A stretch of 18,545 nucleotides of DNA from Gammaproteobacteria bacterium (GCA_024277555.1 JAJRUY010000267.1:1-18545); one strand, 5' to 3'. Counted from the stretch's first letter, positions 6,224 through 14,327 are shown. A program made the numbers and translations. The notes: generated by a model not told the origin, from the sequence alone.

Positions 6224-8326
6224 ATGAGCACCAATGCAGAAAGAATTATTCAGATCGTAACGCCGCTGAGCGGCGTGGTAGAACTATTGGTGCTGGGCTG
6301 TTCCATTGATGACGCAAACACCTATTCCCAAACCCTGCGCAATTCCGGCATGGCTGTTCACCTGAACACAGCCAACACGCCGGATGAGCTGGACATATTG
6401 ATGCAATCCCTGGATGCTGATGTGGTGTTGGTCAACTGTGACGCAGAAGAAATTGACTTTACGACAGCCATCCGCCAGATTCGGGAAGTATCGCCTCTGG
6501 CCGCATTCATCCTTCTCTCGGACAATCCGGCAGAGGAGCTTTTCTTTGCCGCCGAAACCAGCGCCCAGGACATCATCGAGCGCCATGACTATGCTCACCT
6601 GATATATGTGGTAAACCGTGAACAGCAAAACATGGTTACAAAAAAGAAGCTGCTGGCCGTCACCCAGGAGCTGAAGGAAACCAGCCAGCGCTATGAAACC
6701 CTGACCGAAACTGCCGGCGAAGCCATCGCCTATATTCATCAGGGCATGCATGTCTATGCCAATCCCGCCTATGTATCCCTGTTCGGTTTTAAAAATGCGG
6801 ATGAGCTGGAAGGTCTGCCATTCATGGATTTGATCACCAGTGATGATCGCCTGAAATTCAAGCCCGTATTGCACAAGCTTGATGAACAGCATACTGCGGA
6901 TCAACTCGCCATCAATTGCGTCACCAATGACGGGCGCAACCTGCCTGTCACCATGGATTTCACCCCTTCCACCATAGAAGGCGAAGATTGTACCCAGGTA
7001 ATTATTCGCGATCAGTCACCGGAACTGGATATTGAGCAACGCCTGGCGGAACTGGCAAACTACGACACCGATACCGGCCTGTATAACCGCAAGTACTTCA
7101 CAAAACAGTTGGAAGAACAGCTGGGCGAGGCACTATCCAGCAAACAACGCCTGAGCATGATTTTGCTCGGTATCGGAAATTTTCAGGACATCAAAACAGA
7201 TTACAATCCGGATGGCGCCGAGATGGTGCTCAAAGAAGCCACCCGCATATTGAATGAAACAACCTACGATACCGACCTGGTTGCACGCTTTGGCGAGCAT
7301 GAGTTCGCCATTCTCTGCACCCCGGACACCAGCGCAGAAGCTTTGGCAAAACGCCTGCATCATGCCTTGAGCGAGCATCAATTTGTACTTGGAGAACAAA
7401 GCATTCAACCGCAAATAGCCATGGGAATAACACATTCCGACACACCGCCGGCTCAAAGCTCTACAGATTTTATATCTCATGCCACCCGCGCCTGCAAAAC
7501 CGCTGTTGCAGAGGGTACAGCCATAAATCTGTTTGATACGGAACACTCCAGGGACAATGAACAAAACAAGGAAGATGAATCTGTCATCCAGCTCATCGAC
7601 CACGCGCTGGCCAATGACCGCTTTCACCTCATTTATCAGCCCGTGGTCAGCCTGCATGGCAACAGCCGCGAAGACTATGCTGTCTATGTACGCATGCTAG
7701 ATGACAATGACCAGCAAATTTCACCGAAGGAATTTATCGACGAAGCAGTGCGCTCAGACAGAATGGCAGAAATCGACCGCTGGATCATCCGCAATGCCAT
7801 TCGCGAAGTGGCTCGCCATCGCAGTGATGGTCACAAGCTGAACTTCATGATCACCCTGTCTGCCCCGGCAATTGAAGATGACTCCCTGCTGCTGTGGATT
7901 TGTGACTGCCTGCGTGAATTCAAGGCCAAAGGCGCCTGGCTGACCTTTGCTGTATCACACAGTGACGTCATCGGCCACCTTGAAAAAATGGAGCAGCTGG
8001 CCGAGGGGTTGCACAAAATCAATTGCCGAATCTCTCTTACGCACTTCCCGTTCGAACAGGAAGCGGTAAACGTGGTGCGCCACCTGCAATGCGATCTGGT
8101 GTGCTTTTCTCCGGATATTTCCGGCAAACTGGCGCAGGACAAGGAGCAACAGGAGCTGCTCAAGGACTATAACCAGCAGCTTCATCAGGAAAAAGTAAAG
8201 ACCATCGTCATTTACATAGAAGAAGCGGCGCAGCTAACCATACTCTGGAATGTAGGCGTCGATTTCATTCAGGGCAATTTCATCCAGAAACCGGTAGACA
8301 CCATTATCTACGACGCCGAGCTGTAA
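6224..8326 (+). CDS. FimX-like regulator (REC-like, PAS, degenerate GGDEF and EAL)
   Basis: A 700-residue cytoplasmic protein with the domain order and length of Pseudomonas FimX (about 690 residues), a c-di-GMP effector for type IV pili. Residues about 18-135 resemble a receiver fold (DADVVLVNCDAEE). Residues 150-265 form a PAS domain (ETLTETAGEAIAYI). Residues 275-437 are a GGDEF domain whose signature is GEHEF (357-361). Residues 453-695 are an EAL domain. The EAL motif is replaced by AVY (486-488), the usual DDFGxG loop by THFPFEQ (606-612), and the lysine-bearing strand by LVCFSPD. Neither cyclase nor phosphodiesterase activity is expected. The C-terminal GVDFIQGNFIQKP block is retained. 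AGGATT at 6212-6217 is a good ribosome-binding site. It follows the PilZ-like gene by 30 bp and stops 2 bp from the convergent nucleotidase gene. Confidence 0.85.
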   Translation: MSTNAERIIQIVTPLSGVVELLVLGCSIDDANTYSQTLRNSGMAVHLNTANTPDELDILMQSLDADVVLVNCDAEEIDFTTAIRQIREVSPLAAFILLSDNPAEELFFAAETSAQDIIERHDYAHLIYVVNREQQNMVTKKKLLAVTQELKETSQRYETLTETAGEAIAYIHQGMHVYANPAYVSLFGFKNADELEGLPFMDLITSDDRLKFKPVLHKLDEQHTADQLAINCVTNDGRNLPVTMDFTPSTIEGEDCTQVIIRDQSPELDIEQRLAELANYDTDTGLYNRKYFTKQLEEQLGEALSSKQRLSMILLGIGNFQDIKTDYNPDGAEMVLKEATRILNETTYDTDLVARFGEHEFAILCTPDTSAEALAKRLHHALSEHQFVLGEQSIQPQIAMGITHSDTPPAQSSTDFISHATRACKTAVAEGTAINLFDTEHSRDNEQNKEDESVIQLIDHALANDRFHLIYQPVVSLHGNSREDYAVYVRMLDDNDQQISPKEFIDEAVRSDRMAEIDRWIIRNAIREVARHRSDGHKLNFMITLSAPAIEDDSLLLWICDCLREFKAKGAWLTFAVSHSDVIGHLEKMEQLAEGLHKINCRISLTHFPFEQEAVNVVRHLQCDLVCFSPDISGKLAQDKEQQELLKDYNQQLHQEKVKTIVIYIEEAAQLTILWNVGVDFIQGNFIQKPVDTIIYDAEL

Positions 8327-8328
8327 CC

Positions 8329-9255
8329 TCAGCTCTTGTTTGCCACCCCATGGGGGACATGCCCTGCGGGTACAAACTGTGCGGCTGATTCCACATGATG
8401 CGTCTGGTCATCAAAGAATATATCCGCCTGGAAAGCCTTGAGGAAAGCGCTCTTGTCCATCCCGCCGAGAAACAGCGCTTCATCAATACGAATTCCCCAG
8501 GTACGCAGAGTACGGATAACCCTCTCATGCGCTGGTGCGCCGCGAGCCGTAACCAGGGCAGTGCGTATGGGGGAAGTGCCTTCCGGCATCAAAGACTGCA
8601 TCTGATGCAATACTTCGAGGAAGCGCCGAAAGGGACCGGCCTCCAATGGCCTTCTGGCGGCAGCTTTTTCACTGGCCTCAAATGCCTCCAGCCCCTGCTT
8701 GCGATAAACCCGCTCCGCTTCATCGGAAAACAGCACCGCATCCCCATCAAATGCGATGCGCAACTGATCCGCAGAACCAGGGGTTGTTTCAGCCGAGCGG
8801 CTGTTTCCTATGGCTGAAGCAATCGTGGCTGCGGCGACGCCTGCATTCAACGCCCGGGAAACATCTTCAGAATCTGCAGACAAAAACAAGTGCGCATCCA
8901 GCACCGATGCATACTCAAATGGACTGCGCCCACTGGTGAATGCTGCCCGGGTAATTTCCAGGCCATGATGTCCGATAGAATTGAATACGCGCAATCCTGT
9001 ATCTGTACTGTTGCGGGACAGCAGCACCACTTCGACTTTTACCCGTCCCTCGAACAGAGCATTGAGATTCAGCAGTTTTCTGACCAGGGTAAAGGCAACC
9101 CCGGGCTGCAGTATATCGTCTTCATGTTCTATCTGATAACGATGATAGGCAGTAACGCCCTGCTCTTCGAAAACCCGATGCGATTCATCCAGATCAAACA
9201 ACGCTCGGGAAGAGATGGCGACAACCAGGGTGGGGCGATTTTCGATGGAATCCAT
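8329..9255 (-). CDS. Cytosolic 5'-nucleotidase (NT5C1-type family)
   Basis: Predicted cytoplasmic HAD-fold phosphohydrolase of the family that includes eukaryotic cytosolic 5'-nucleotidase I. It would remove the 5' phosphate from nucleoside monophosphates. Visible family blocks are LVVAISSRALFDLDESHRVF at the N-terminus, then IAFDGDAVLFSDE with the DxD nucleophile pair, and FLGGMDKSAFLKAF followed by FFDDQ, the acidic metal-binding motif. The chosen ATG at 9255 gives 308 residues, with eight before the first conserved strand. An ATG at 9276 would add seven residues (MPSCPGN). Neither has a good ribosome-binding site. The gene stands alone on the minus strand, tail-to-tail with the FimX-like gene. 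The natural substrate cannot be read from the sequence. Confidence 0.85.
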   Translation of the reverse strand: MDSIENRPTLVVAISSRALFDLDESHRVFEEQGVTAYHRYQIEHEDDILQPGVAFTLVRKLLNLNALFEGRVKVEVVLLSRNSTDTGLRVFNSIGHHGLEITRAAFTSGRSPFEYASVLDAHLFLSADSEDVSRALNAGVAAATIASAIGNSRSAETTPGSADQLRIAFDGDAVLFSDEAERVYRKQGLEAFEASEKAAARRPLEAGPFRRFLEVLHQMQSLMPEGTSPIRTALVTARGAPAHERVIRTLRTWGIRIDEALFLGGMDKSAFLKAFQADIFFDDQTHHVESAAQFVPAGHVPHGVANKS

Positions 9256-9543
9256 GTTACCAGGGCACGAAGGCATTTATGAAAGGCATGAACCAGCCAA
9301 CACCGCGAGAGCAAATATGAAAGAAAGGTAACTCAGCTCCCCGCGTCAGGGATTGGGTTCGACCACTTTCAAACATACCATACCCTCCCGACTGGATGCC
9401 AATCCATTTCTTGTCCAATCCAAATTGTGCACTTCGGGGTTGAATCTGCTGCTGTTTGGAATGGGTCAATATAAAGGTTATGGGCACACAAAGCCGGAGC
9501 AGATCCCTGCCGGGACTCAAGGCCATGCACTCGCGGCACAGCA

Positions 9544-9554
9544 CACTCTGGCCT
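9544..9554. repeat. Left copy of 11-bp direct repeat (target-site duplication)
   Basis: CACTCTGGCCT here is identical to 9682-9692. The two copies directly abut the ends of the inverted-repeat element with no gap, as expected for a target-site duplication made by a transposase. Confidence 0.8.
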
Positions 9555-9681
9555 GAATGGCACTTAACTTCCTCATCATTCCGACGCATGCCGGAACCAA
9601 GAAAGACAGGGACAATTGGCCGCCCTGGATCCCGGCATACGCCGGGATGACGGTTGTTTTCAGCTTAAGTAAGTGCCATTC
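9555..9681. mobile_element. 127-bp MITE-like palindromic insertion element
   Basis: The ends are perfect 12-bp inverted repeats: GAATGGCACTTA at 9555-9566 and TAAGTGCCATTC at 9670-9681. The match continues imperfectly inwards with a one-base offset (ACTT against CTT). An 11-bp direct repeat flanks it exactly. Inside are two REP-like hairpins: TTCCG/CGGAA around 9579-9595 and ATCCCGGC/GCCGGGAT (9629-9636 and 9641-9648, loop ATAC). The element is too short to encode a transposase, so it would be moved in trans. A duplication of about 11 bp is within the range reported for IS4-group elements, but family membership is a guess. Confidence 0.8.
9629..9648. repeat. REP-like hairpin inside the insertion element
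   Basis: An 8-bp perfect stem, ATCCCGGC and GCCGGGAT, closes over the loop ATAC and is followed by GACGG. Together with the TTCCG/CGGAA hairpin around 9579-9595 it resembles dispersed palindromic repeats common in proteobacterial intergenic regions. Only one full copy is present in this window. Confidence 0.6.
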
Positions 9682-9692
9682 CACTCTGGCCT
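9682..9692. repeat. Right copy of 11-bp direct repeat (target-site duplication)
   Basis: CACTCTGGCCT, identical to 9544-9554 and starting on the base after the right inverted repeat. Removing one copy plus the element (138 bp) would restore an uninterrupted ancestral sequence. Confidence 0.8.
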
Positions 9693-9847
9693 TGATTTAT
9701 GAAAGACAGTACCATACCCGGAAAACCCGAGGTGCTATTTCGAAACAGCTGTGATCAAATTGTAAATACACGATTCCTCTCATTGGCTATCAGAGGAACC
9801 AAAGGAACAGCCAAATACACCCGATAACGCTTCCTGTAGAGACACAA

Positions 9848-11380
9848 ATGACCGATCAAAATATCATCAAAAACCGGCTCAAGCATCTGGAAACCCACCT
9901 GGAGCAGGAAAACCCGATATTGCTGAGTGCAGTTCAAAGTTTTCGCGGCCTGGATCGCGTTGCCTATCGCATGGGTTTACTGGATCAGACGGAATCCTTT
10001 GCCACCCAGATTCCCTGGTGGCCGCTGATTTCAATTCTTGGCACCTTCTCAGCGGGGAAATCTACATTCATCAACAATTATCTGGGCACAAAGCTGCAGC
10101 GTAGCGGCAACCAGGCGGTAGACGACCGTTTTACGGTAATTTGTTACAGTGAAGACTCCGTACCCCACACGCTCCCTGGCGTCGCACTGGACTCTGATCC
10201 TCGCTTTCCGTTCTACAAGATAAGCCGGGAAATCGAGCTGGTTGCCGAAGGGGAAGGAAGCCGTATCGATGCCTATTTGCAGCTGAAAAGCTGCAACAGC
10301 GAACGCCTCAAGGGGAAAATTCTTATCGACTCCCCGGGGTTCGATGCTGATGCACAGCGCACATCCACCTTGCGCATTACTGACCACATGGTGGATTTGT
10401 CCGATCTGGTGCTGGTGTTCTTCGATGCCCGCCATCCAGAACCCGGCGCCATGCGTGACACCCTGGAGCACCTGGTTTCCAAAACCATTCACCGCAATGA
10501 CTCTGGAAAATTCCTGTACATACTCAATCAGATTGACACCACCGCCAATGAAGACAATCCCGAGGAAGTGATTGCCGCCTGGCAGCGGGCACTGGGAGAA
10601 CGTGGGCTGACAGCAGGCCGCTTCTATACCATCTACAGCCCCACTGCCTCGATCCAGATCGAAGACGCCAATCTGCGCCAACGCTATGAAAACAAACGGG
10701 ACGACGATCTGGCGGAAATATACGGCCGCATGGAACAAGTAGAGATCGAACGCGCCTACCGCATCATAGGATCACTGGAAAAAACCGCCCGGGAAATTGA
10801 AGACCTTGTTGTTCCTGTGCTCCACAACGCCCTTTCCCGGTGGAAAAAACGCACCCTTTGGATGGACGGCCTGGTTTTTGGCCTGATCGCTGTTTTGTTC
10901 CTTGTCTTGAGCATCAGTAACGGCCAATGGCAGGGGCTGCACTATACCGCTGACTGGTGGCAATGGGTGCGCGAGACCACAACCCACAGCGCTATCTTCC
11001 TGGCTGTTATCGCAGCCGCCGGAGCCACAATCCATTTTGGCCTGCGCAAGCTGGCGGCCCGCAGCCTTTCCGGCTGGCTAAAAAAGGAGCAGGCATCCCT
11101 GGCGGTAAAAGTCGATCTTCTACGGGCTTTCAGAAAAAACACCCGTCCCTGGCGTTCCCTGTTCCGCAACAAACATGCTGGCTGGAACCGCAAAACCCGC
11201 CGCATGCTGGCTGCGATAGTCAACCAGGCAGATGATTATGTACAGCAGTTGAATGACCGCTTCACCAACCCGTCGGGCGATCAGGCAACAACTGAAGCAG
11301 AACCCCTTCTGGCGACAACTACCGAAGAACCCCTGAAAACAAATAATGATACGGCAGTAAATGAGGGAAAAACCAGCTAG
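9848..11380 (+). CDS. Dynamin-like GTPase with two membrane segments
   Basis: A 510-residue predicted inner-membrane GTPase of the bacterial dynamin superfamily. The G domain occupies roughly residues 57-270. The P-loop is GTFSAGKST (65-73), the switch motif DSPGFD is at 161-166, and NQID at 227-230 fits the G4 motif. Candidate switch-I threonines lie near VDDRFT (91-96). Two hydrophobic segments follow at about 340-357 and 381-398. They form a hairpin that would place the G domain and the basic C-terminal tail in the cytoplasm. The last 40 residues are Thr/Glu-rich and probably disordered. Relatives remodel membranes, but no specific role can be read here. Ribosome-binding signals are weak (GAGA). 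The stop lies 20 bp inside the mak frame, so the two are likely translated from one message. Confidence 0.8.
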   Translation: MTDQNIIKNRLKHLETHLEQENPILLSAVQSFRGLDRVAYRMGLLDQTESFATQIPWWPLISILGTFSAGKSTFINNYLGTKLQRSGNQAVDDRFTVICYSEDSVPHTLPGVALDSDPRFPFYKISREIELVAEGEGSRIDAYLQLKSCNSERLKGKILIDSPGFDADAQRTSTLRITDHMVDLSDLVLVFFDARHPEPGAMRDTLEHLVSKTIHRNDSGKFLYILNQIDTTANEDNPEEVIAAWQRALGERGLTAGRFYTIYSPTASIQIEDANLRQRYENKRDDDLAEIYGRMEQVEIERAYRIIGSLEKTAREIEDLVVPVLHNALSRWKKRTLWMDGLVFGLIAVLFLVLSISNGQWQGLHYTADWWQWVRETTTHSAIFLAVIAAAGATIHFGLRKLAARSLSGWLKKEQASLAVKVDLLRAFRKNTRPWRSLFRNKHAGWNRKTRRMLAAIVNQADDYVQQLNDRFTNPSGDQATTEAEPLLATTTEEPLKTNNDTAVNEGKTS

Positions 11381-12290
11381 AAAAAACGCCACTGTACTGG
11401 CCGGCATGGATCTGGGTGGCAGCAAGATCGAAGCCATTCTCCTCAGCAGCAAGGGGCAGGAGCTGTTTTGCAAGCGCCGACCCACACCCGTGGATGATTA
11501 CGACGCCATCCTACGGGTCATTCAGGATTTGCACAGGGAACTTGAGGCCCATGCTGGCCATGAGCTCAAATTAGGCATTTGCACCCCCGGTTCCCTGTCA
11601 CCGGAAACCGGCTTGATGCGCAATGCAAACTCTACCTGCCTGAACAGCCAGAGCCTGTATCAGGATTTGCAGCAAGTGCTGGATCGCCCGGTACGCATAG
11701 CCAATGATGCCGATTGCTTCACCCTTTCCGAAGCGGTTGACGGGGCCGGAAAAGATGCCGACGCGGTATTTGGCGTCATTCTCGGCACCGGCACTGGTGG
11801 TGGCATCACAGTAAACCACAAACTGCTGCAGGGTCCGAACGCAATCACCGGCGAATGGGGCCACAACCCTTTGCCCTGGCCCAGGCCGCAAGAGCTGCCC
11901 GGCCCGGCATGCTACTGTGGCAAACATGGCTGCATAGAAACTTTCCTCTCCGGGCCGGGGCTGTCTGCGGATCATTTTCTGCACACCGGAGTGAAACTGA
12001 CCGCTCAGGAAATTGCCCGCCTAGCAGAACAGGGAGATGCAGAGGCGGAAACCACCCTGCAAACCTATGAAGACCGCCTGGCGCGGGGACTGGCCAGCAT
12101 CATCAATGTCCTCGATCCCCATACCATCGTTTTGGGTGGTGGATTGTCCAAAATACAACGCCTGTACGAAAACGTTCCCGGCCGCTGGCATGAATACGTT
12201 TTTTCCGATGTGTTCCGCACCCGTCTGCTGCCACCACAATATGGCGACAGCAGCGGCATACGTGGCGCCGCCTGGTTGTGGCGAGACTAG
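11361..12290 (+). CDS. mak: Fructokinase/mannokinase, ROK family
   Basis: Cytoplasmic ATP-dependent sugar kinase that phosphorylates fructose or mannose at C6. The 309 residues align with E. coli Mak (302 residues) over their whole length. Shared blocks include DLGGSKIEAI, RNANSTCLN, ANDADCF with catalytic Asp116, ILGTGTGGG, GEWGHNPLPWP and the zinc motif CYCGKHGCIETFLSG (Cys184, Cys186, Cys191, with His168). The C-terminus GDSSGIRGAAWLW also matches. The start at 11361 is preferred over the ATG at 11406 because the latter would remove the first strand of the phosphate-binding fold. It overlaps the GTPase gene by 20 bp and has no Shine-Dalgarno sequence, which fits translational coupling. Substrate preference is inferred from similarity to Mak. 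Confidence 0.92.
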   Translation: MREKPARKNATVLAGMDLGGSKIEAILLSSKGQELFCKRRPTPVDDYDAILRVIQDLHRELEAHAGHELKLGICTPGSLSPETGLMRNANSTCLNSQSLYQDLQQVLDRPVRIANDADCFTLSEAVDGAGKDADAVFGVILGTGTGGGITVNHKLLQGPNAITGEWGHNPLPWPRPQELPGPACYCGKHGCIETFLSGPGLSADHFLHTGVKLTAQEIARLAEQGDAEAETTLQTYEDRLARGLASIINVLDPHTIVLGGGLSKIQRLYENVPGRWHEYVFSDVFRTRLLPPQYGDSSGIRGAAWLWRD

Positions 12291-12342
12291 CGCCCCTCAG
12301 TCATAATACCGGAATACCTTCCTCAACAGACTACCCTCACTC

Positions 12343-13401
12343 ATGGTTACAGACCCGCAATCAATTCCGGACGTACAGGTTCCCAAACACCCGCAGTGGC
12401 CGGAACTTTCTCCTCAGAAGAAAGATGCCCTCAAGCAACGCATCAAAGCCCTGCTCAAGGAAAACAATGCTGTGCTGGTGGCACACTATTATGTAGATGC
12501 CGATCTGCAGGAGCTGGCGGAAGAAACCGGCGGCTGCGTATCCGACTCCCTGGAAATGGCACGTTATGGAACCACCGCCGATGCCGACACCCTGGTCGTC
12601 TGCGGAGTGCGTTTCATGGGCGAAACCGCCAAGATTCTGAATCCGGAAAAGCGGGTATTGATGCCGGATCTGGGGGCCACCTGCTCCCTGGACGAAGGAT
12701 GCCCGGCCAAAGAGTTTTCTGCGTTCTGTGATGCCCACCCCGACCACACCATCGTGGTCTACGCAAACACCAGCGCCGAAGTCAAGGCTCGCAGCGACTG
12801 GACAGTAACCTCCGGCATTGCCCTGCCCATTGTCAGGCACCTGGCGGAAAAGGGAGAGAAAGTATTGTGGGCACCGGACAAGCACCTTGGTGCATACATC
12901 CAGAAGCAGACCGGTGTGGATATGCTCATGTGGCCCGGCTCCTGCGTGGTACATGAAGAGTTCAAGGCTTTTGCCCTGGAGCGCCTGCACAGGCTACACC
13001 CGGATGCTGCAGTATTGGTACACCCGGAATCTCCAGAAAGCGTTATCGAACAGGCCGATGTGGTCGGCTCTACCACTGCTTTGATCAAGGCAGTTCAGGA
13101 ACTGCCGAACGAGACCTTCATCATCGCCACAGATGACGGTATTTTCTGGAAGATGCAGCAACTGGCACCGGGCAAAAAACTGTTGTCCGCCCCCACTGCC
13201 GGTGAAGGCGCAACCTGCATATCCTGCGCCCATTGCCCATGGATGGCCATGAATGCCCTGCAGAACCTGGAACAACTGCTACTCAAGGGCAATAACGAAA
13301 TACATATCGATGAACAAATTCGGCAACAGGCAGTCGTACCGATTCAACGCATGCTGGATTTTGCAGCTGCCCATGGAATTGGCGGCGCTGCCCCCAAATG
13401 A
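12343..13401 (+). CDS. nadA: Quinolinate synthase
   Basis: Cytoplasmic 4Fe-4S enzyme that condenses iminoaspartate with dihydroxyacetone phosphate to give quinolinate, the NAD precursor. The 352 residues match the E. coli-type NadA (347). The three cluster ligands are Cys114 (LGATCSLDEGCP), Cys201 (WPGSCVVHEEF) and Cys298 (CISCAHCPWMAMN), one residue later than the E. coli positions. The AHYYVDADLQ, VVYANTSAEVKA and PTAGEGATC blocks are intact. The ATG at 12343 lacks a clear ribosome-binding site. The gene starts 52 bp after mak, and its stop shares ATGA with the sirB2 start. No nadB or nadC lies in the window. Confidence 0.97.
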   Translation: MVTDPQSIPDVQVPKHPQWPELSPQKKDALKQRIKALLKENNAVLVAHYYVDADLQELAEETGGCVSDSLEMARYGTTADADTLVVCGVRFMGETAKILNPEKRVLMPDLGATCSLDEGCPAKEFSAFCDAHPDHTIVVYANTSAEVKARSDWTVTSGIALPIVRHLAEKGEKVLWAPDKHLGAYIQKQTGVDMLMWPGSCVVHEEFKAFALERLHRLHPDAAVLVHPESPESVIEQADVVGSTTALIKAVQELPNETFIIATDDGIFWKMQQLAPGKKLLSAPTAGEGATCISCAHCPWMAMNALQNLEQLLLKGNNEIHIDEQIRQQAVVPIQRMLDFAAAHGIGGAAPK

Positions 13402-13775
13402 TCGATCACAGCATGATCAAACTGGTGCATGTCAGTTGCGTCGGGCTGTCATTGTTGGGATTCACCATGCGCGCCGCTCTCATGCTGAAACAGTCCCCGC
13501 TATTGAAGCAGCAATGGGTACGCACTGTTCCACACCTGGTTGACAGCACCCTGTTCTTCAGCGGCCTGTGGCTGGCCTACAACCTGCATCAGTATCCCGG
13601 CACCAGCCCCTGGCTCACGGCAAAACTTCTGGCGCTATTGGCCTACATCATCTTTGGTGCAATGGCACTGCGCGGCACAACCGCTACTCTGCGCCACCTG
13701 TCCCTGCTGTTTGCCTATCTGTGCTTTGCCTATATCGTCAGCGTAGCCTTGAGCAAAACGCCTATGCCCTGGTAG
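13398..13775 (+). CDS. SirB2-family membrane protein
   Basis: A 125-residue protein with four predicted membrane helices, matching the SirB2 family in length and pattern: KLVHVSCVGLSLLGFTMRAAL near the start, a PHLVDSTLFFSGLWLAY block with His47 and Asp50, then AKLLALLAYIIFGAMAL and a final helix. The name comes from Salmonella sirB, linked to invasion gene expression, but the biochemical role of the family is not settled. The start overlaps the nadA stop by four bases (ATGA), so translation is probably coupled. A hairpin about 55 bp downstream probably ends this transcript. Confidence 0.85.
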   Translation: MIDHSMIKLVHVSCVGLSLLGFTMRAALMLKQSPLLKQQWVRTVPHLVDSTLFFSGLWLAYNLHQYPGTSPWLTAKLLALLAYIIFGAMALRGTTATLRHLSLLFAYLCFAYIVSVALSKTPMPW

Positions 13776-13830
13776 CAAACCATCCACAGCTTCCCCGCTA
13801 TATTGGAAAAAAAATTCCAGTTCTCCTATA

Positions 13831-13856
13831 CTCCCTGATAATAGAAATTCAGGGAG
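13831..13856 (+). terminator. Hairpin with T-rich tail; also contains the next gene's ribosome-binding site
   Basis: CTCCCTGA (13831-13838) pairs perfectly with TCAGGGAG (13849-13856) over a 10-base loop, and TTGTTTTTC follows. This is a plausible Rho-independent terminator for the nadA-sirB2 transcript. The right arm also supplies AGGGAG, the Shine-Dalgarno sequence for the ATG at 13866, so in a read-through transcript the ribosome-binding site would be paired. Whether it ends transcription, controls translation, or both cannot be settled from sequence. Confidence 0.65.
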
Positions 13857-13865
13857 TTGTTTTTC

Positions 13866-14291
13866 ATGGCCGTTACAGCTTTTCGCTGGACCAATTTTCT
13901 TGTTCGCGTAGTCGTGGCTTTTGTCCTGGTATTTGCCACCTACAACCCTTCCGGCCACTCCTGGGTTCACTGGTTTATAGAAAGCGCCAACAAACTTGAT
14001 CCCATTATCCTGCTCTCGGCGATTATCCTCATTATCGGCTGGGCCGTTTATCTGCGCGCAACAGCGCGCTCATTGGGATTTTTTGGTTCATTGCTGGTGG
14101 TTGCGCTCTTCGGCAGCATGATCTGGGCAATGATTTTTTATGGCTGGCTTTCGCTGGATAACCCCTCCGTGCTGGGCTATGTGGCTCTGATACTGCTATC
14201 AATTCTGCTCGCCGTGGGCATTTCCTGGTCACATATCCGGCGGCGCATCACTGGCCAGATCGATGTCGATGATGTTGAAACAAATATTTAA
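13866..14291 (+). CDS. Small four-helix membrane protein (DUF6524-like)
   Basis: A 141-residue integral membrane protein with four predicted helices: FLVRVVVAFVLVFATYNP, then PIILLSAIILIIGWAVYL, LGFFGSLLVVALFGSMIWAM, and GYVALILLSILLAVGIS. The C-terminus is charged and cytoplasmic-looking (SHIRRRITGQIDVDDVE). The FRWTNFLVR and ATYNPSGHSWVHW blocks resemble the uncharacterised DUF6524 family as I remember it, and no function is known. The ATG at 13866 is chosen because AGGGAG lies nine bases upstream. An in-frame TTG at 13857 would add three residues. The ribosome-binding site lies in a hairpin arm (13849-13856). The YegP-like gene follows 36 bp later, probably on the same message. Confidence 0.75.
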   Translation: MAVTAFRWTNFLVRVVVAFVLVFATYNPSGHSWVHWFIESANKLDPIILLSAIILIIGWAVYLRATARSLGFFGSLLVVALFGSMIWAMIFYGWLSLDNPSVLGYVALILLSILLAVGISWSHIRRRITGQIDVDDVETNI

Positions 14292-14327
14292 CTGAACTTT
14301 TTAACGCCCATCAGAAAGGAGGCCACT

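Larger units (their letters stand above)
9256..9847. other. Long intergenic region with a small insertion element
   Basis: No gene is supported in these 592 bp. The left part (9256-9543) has open frames on both strands with no recognisable product and no ribosome-binding sites. The centre holds the palindromic element at 9555-9681. The right part (9693-9847) should contain the promoter of the GTPase gene. It includes a TGTGATCAAATTGTAAAT stretch around 9750-9767 whose left half resembles a CRP half-site, but the right half does not match. Confidence 0.5.

Noticed and set aside
9353..9754. A plus-strand frame that would continue through the insertion site if the 138-bp element plus duplication were removed
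   Set aside because: Frame is kept because 138 is a multiple of three, but the product is not recognisable, has no ribosome-binding site, and composition does not look coding.
9750..9767. Possible CRP site near TGTGATCAAATTGTAAAT
   Set aside because: Only the TGTGA half matches. The second half (TGTAA) does not fit TCACA, and there is no good promoter at the expected distance.
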